Below are positions 6,449 to 6,530 of a DNA stretch of 6,530 nucleotides, piece after piece (within the stretch, counting starts at the first letter, position 1; every line of letters starts with the position of its first letter). The DNA comes from Bacillota bacterium (GTDB lineage Bacteria > Bacillota_I > Bacilli_A > RFN20 > CAG-826). The position numbers were made by a program, and so were the translations under genes. A model generated the notes under the pieces. It worked only from the letters and a program-made list of their open reading frames with translations, did no database searches and was not told the origin of the DNA. The stretch lies in the NCBI GenBank assembly GCA_003501485.1, contig DNPJ01000064.1:1-6530 (forward strand), written 5' to 3'.

Positions 6449-6475
6449 ACAACCACTGCAATGGTTGTGATTTTT
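6449..6475 (+). terminator. Second hairpin with T-run, no assigned gene
   Basis: ACAACCA (6449-6455) and TGGTTGT (6462-6468) form a 7-bp stem around CTGCAA, followed after GA by TTTTT. On the plus strand this has the shape of an intrinsic terminator; on the minus strand no T-run follows. No gene is found between it and the operon terminator. It may therefore catch read-through, end a small RNA, or belong to a converging gene that lies beyond the window. Confidence 0.5.
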
Positions 6476-6530
6476 CATTTAACAAACTCTAAGTAAAAAC
6501 AGTAAATAATTTTGTCATATTTTTTCCCTT

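Noticed and set aside
6475..6530. Possible C-terminal end of a minus-strand gene entering from beyond the right edge
   Set aside because: Two minus-strand frames stay open from the window edge for 13 and 17 codons, which is too short to support a gene.

Overview
The window is strongly AT-rich, with short intergenic gaps. Strong Shine-Dalgarno (SD) sites precede rpmE, tldD and tldE. TGA acts as a stop (it ends tldD) and Trp is encoded by TGG, so the code is the standard one and not the Mycoplasma code. Together with lipobox-bearing, Ser/Thr-rich secreted proteins, this suggests a low-GC Firmicutes or Bacilli-like bacterium, possibly one of the uncultured gut lineages near Erysipelotrichia, Acholeplasma or RF39. 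The lineage is inference; no marker in the window fixes it.

Left part (1-1800, minus strand): the gene order in the direction of transcription is rpmE (ribosomal protein L31, zinc-binding form), then a complete secreted lipoprotein of the endonuclease I (EndA/NucM) family, then a second endonuclease I-type lipoprotein cut by the window edge. rpmE has a good promoter, a candidate L31 leader hairpin next to its SD, and a hairpin terminator. That terminator sits almost against the start codon of the first nuclease, leaving that gene neither promoter space nor an SD. The second nuclease has its own -10 box and a short SD. The two nucleases belong to different subfamilies of the same fold. They probably degrade extracellular nucleic acid at the cell surface.

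Middle (1705-1999): a divergent intergenic region with the rpmE promoter on one side and the promoter of the rightward operon on the other. It contains a cluster of GTTAA-type repeats and an AT-rich palindrome. No gene is seen.

Right part (2000-6306, plus strand): a compact three-gene operon. It comprises a CrtI/phytoene-desaturase-like FAD oxidoreductase, then tldD and tldE (pmbA), the two subunits of the TldD/TldE metalloprotease. The first two genes overlap by 11 bases and the last two by 4. A strong intrinsic terminator follows. TldD keeps the HExxxH zinc motif and the distal Cys; TldE lacks the motif, as expected for its role. The substrate of the oxidoreductase is unknown and no carotenoid gene or RiPP precursor is visible.

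Right end (6307-6530): no convincing gene, but a second hairpin followed by a T-run could end an unseen transcript. I see nothing that proves a new system. The most notable points are the oxidoreductase-tldDE coupling, the tandem divergent nucleases (one with a changed active-site neighbourhood), and the hairpin against the nuclease start codon.
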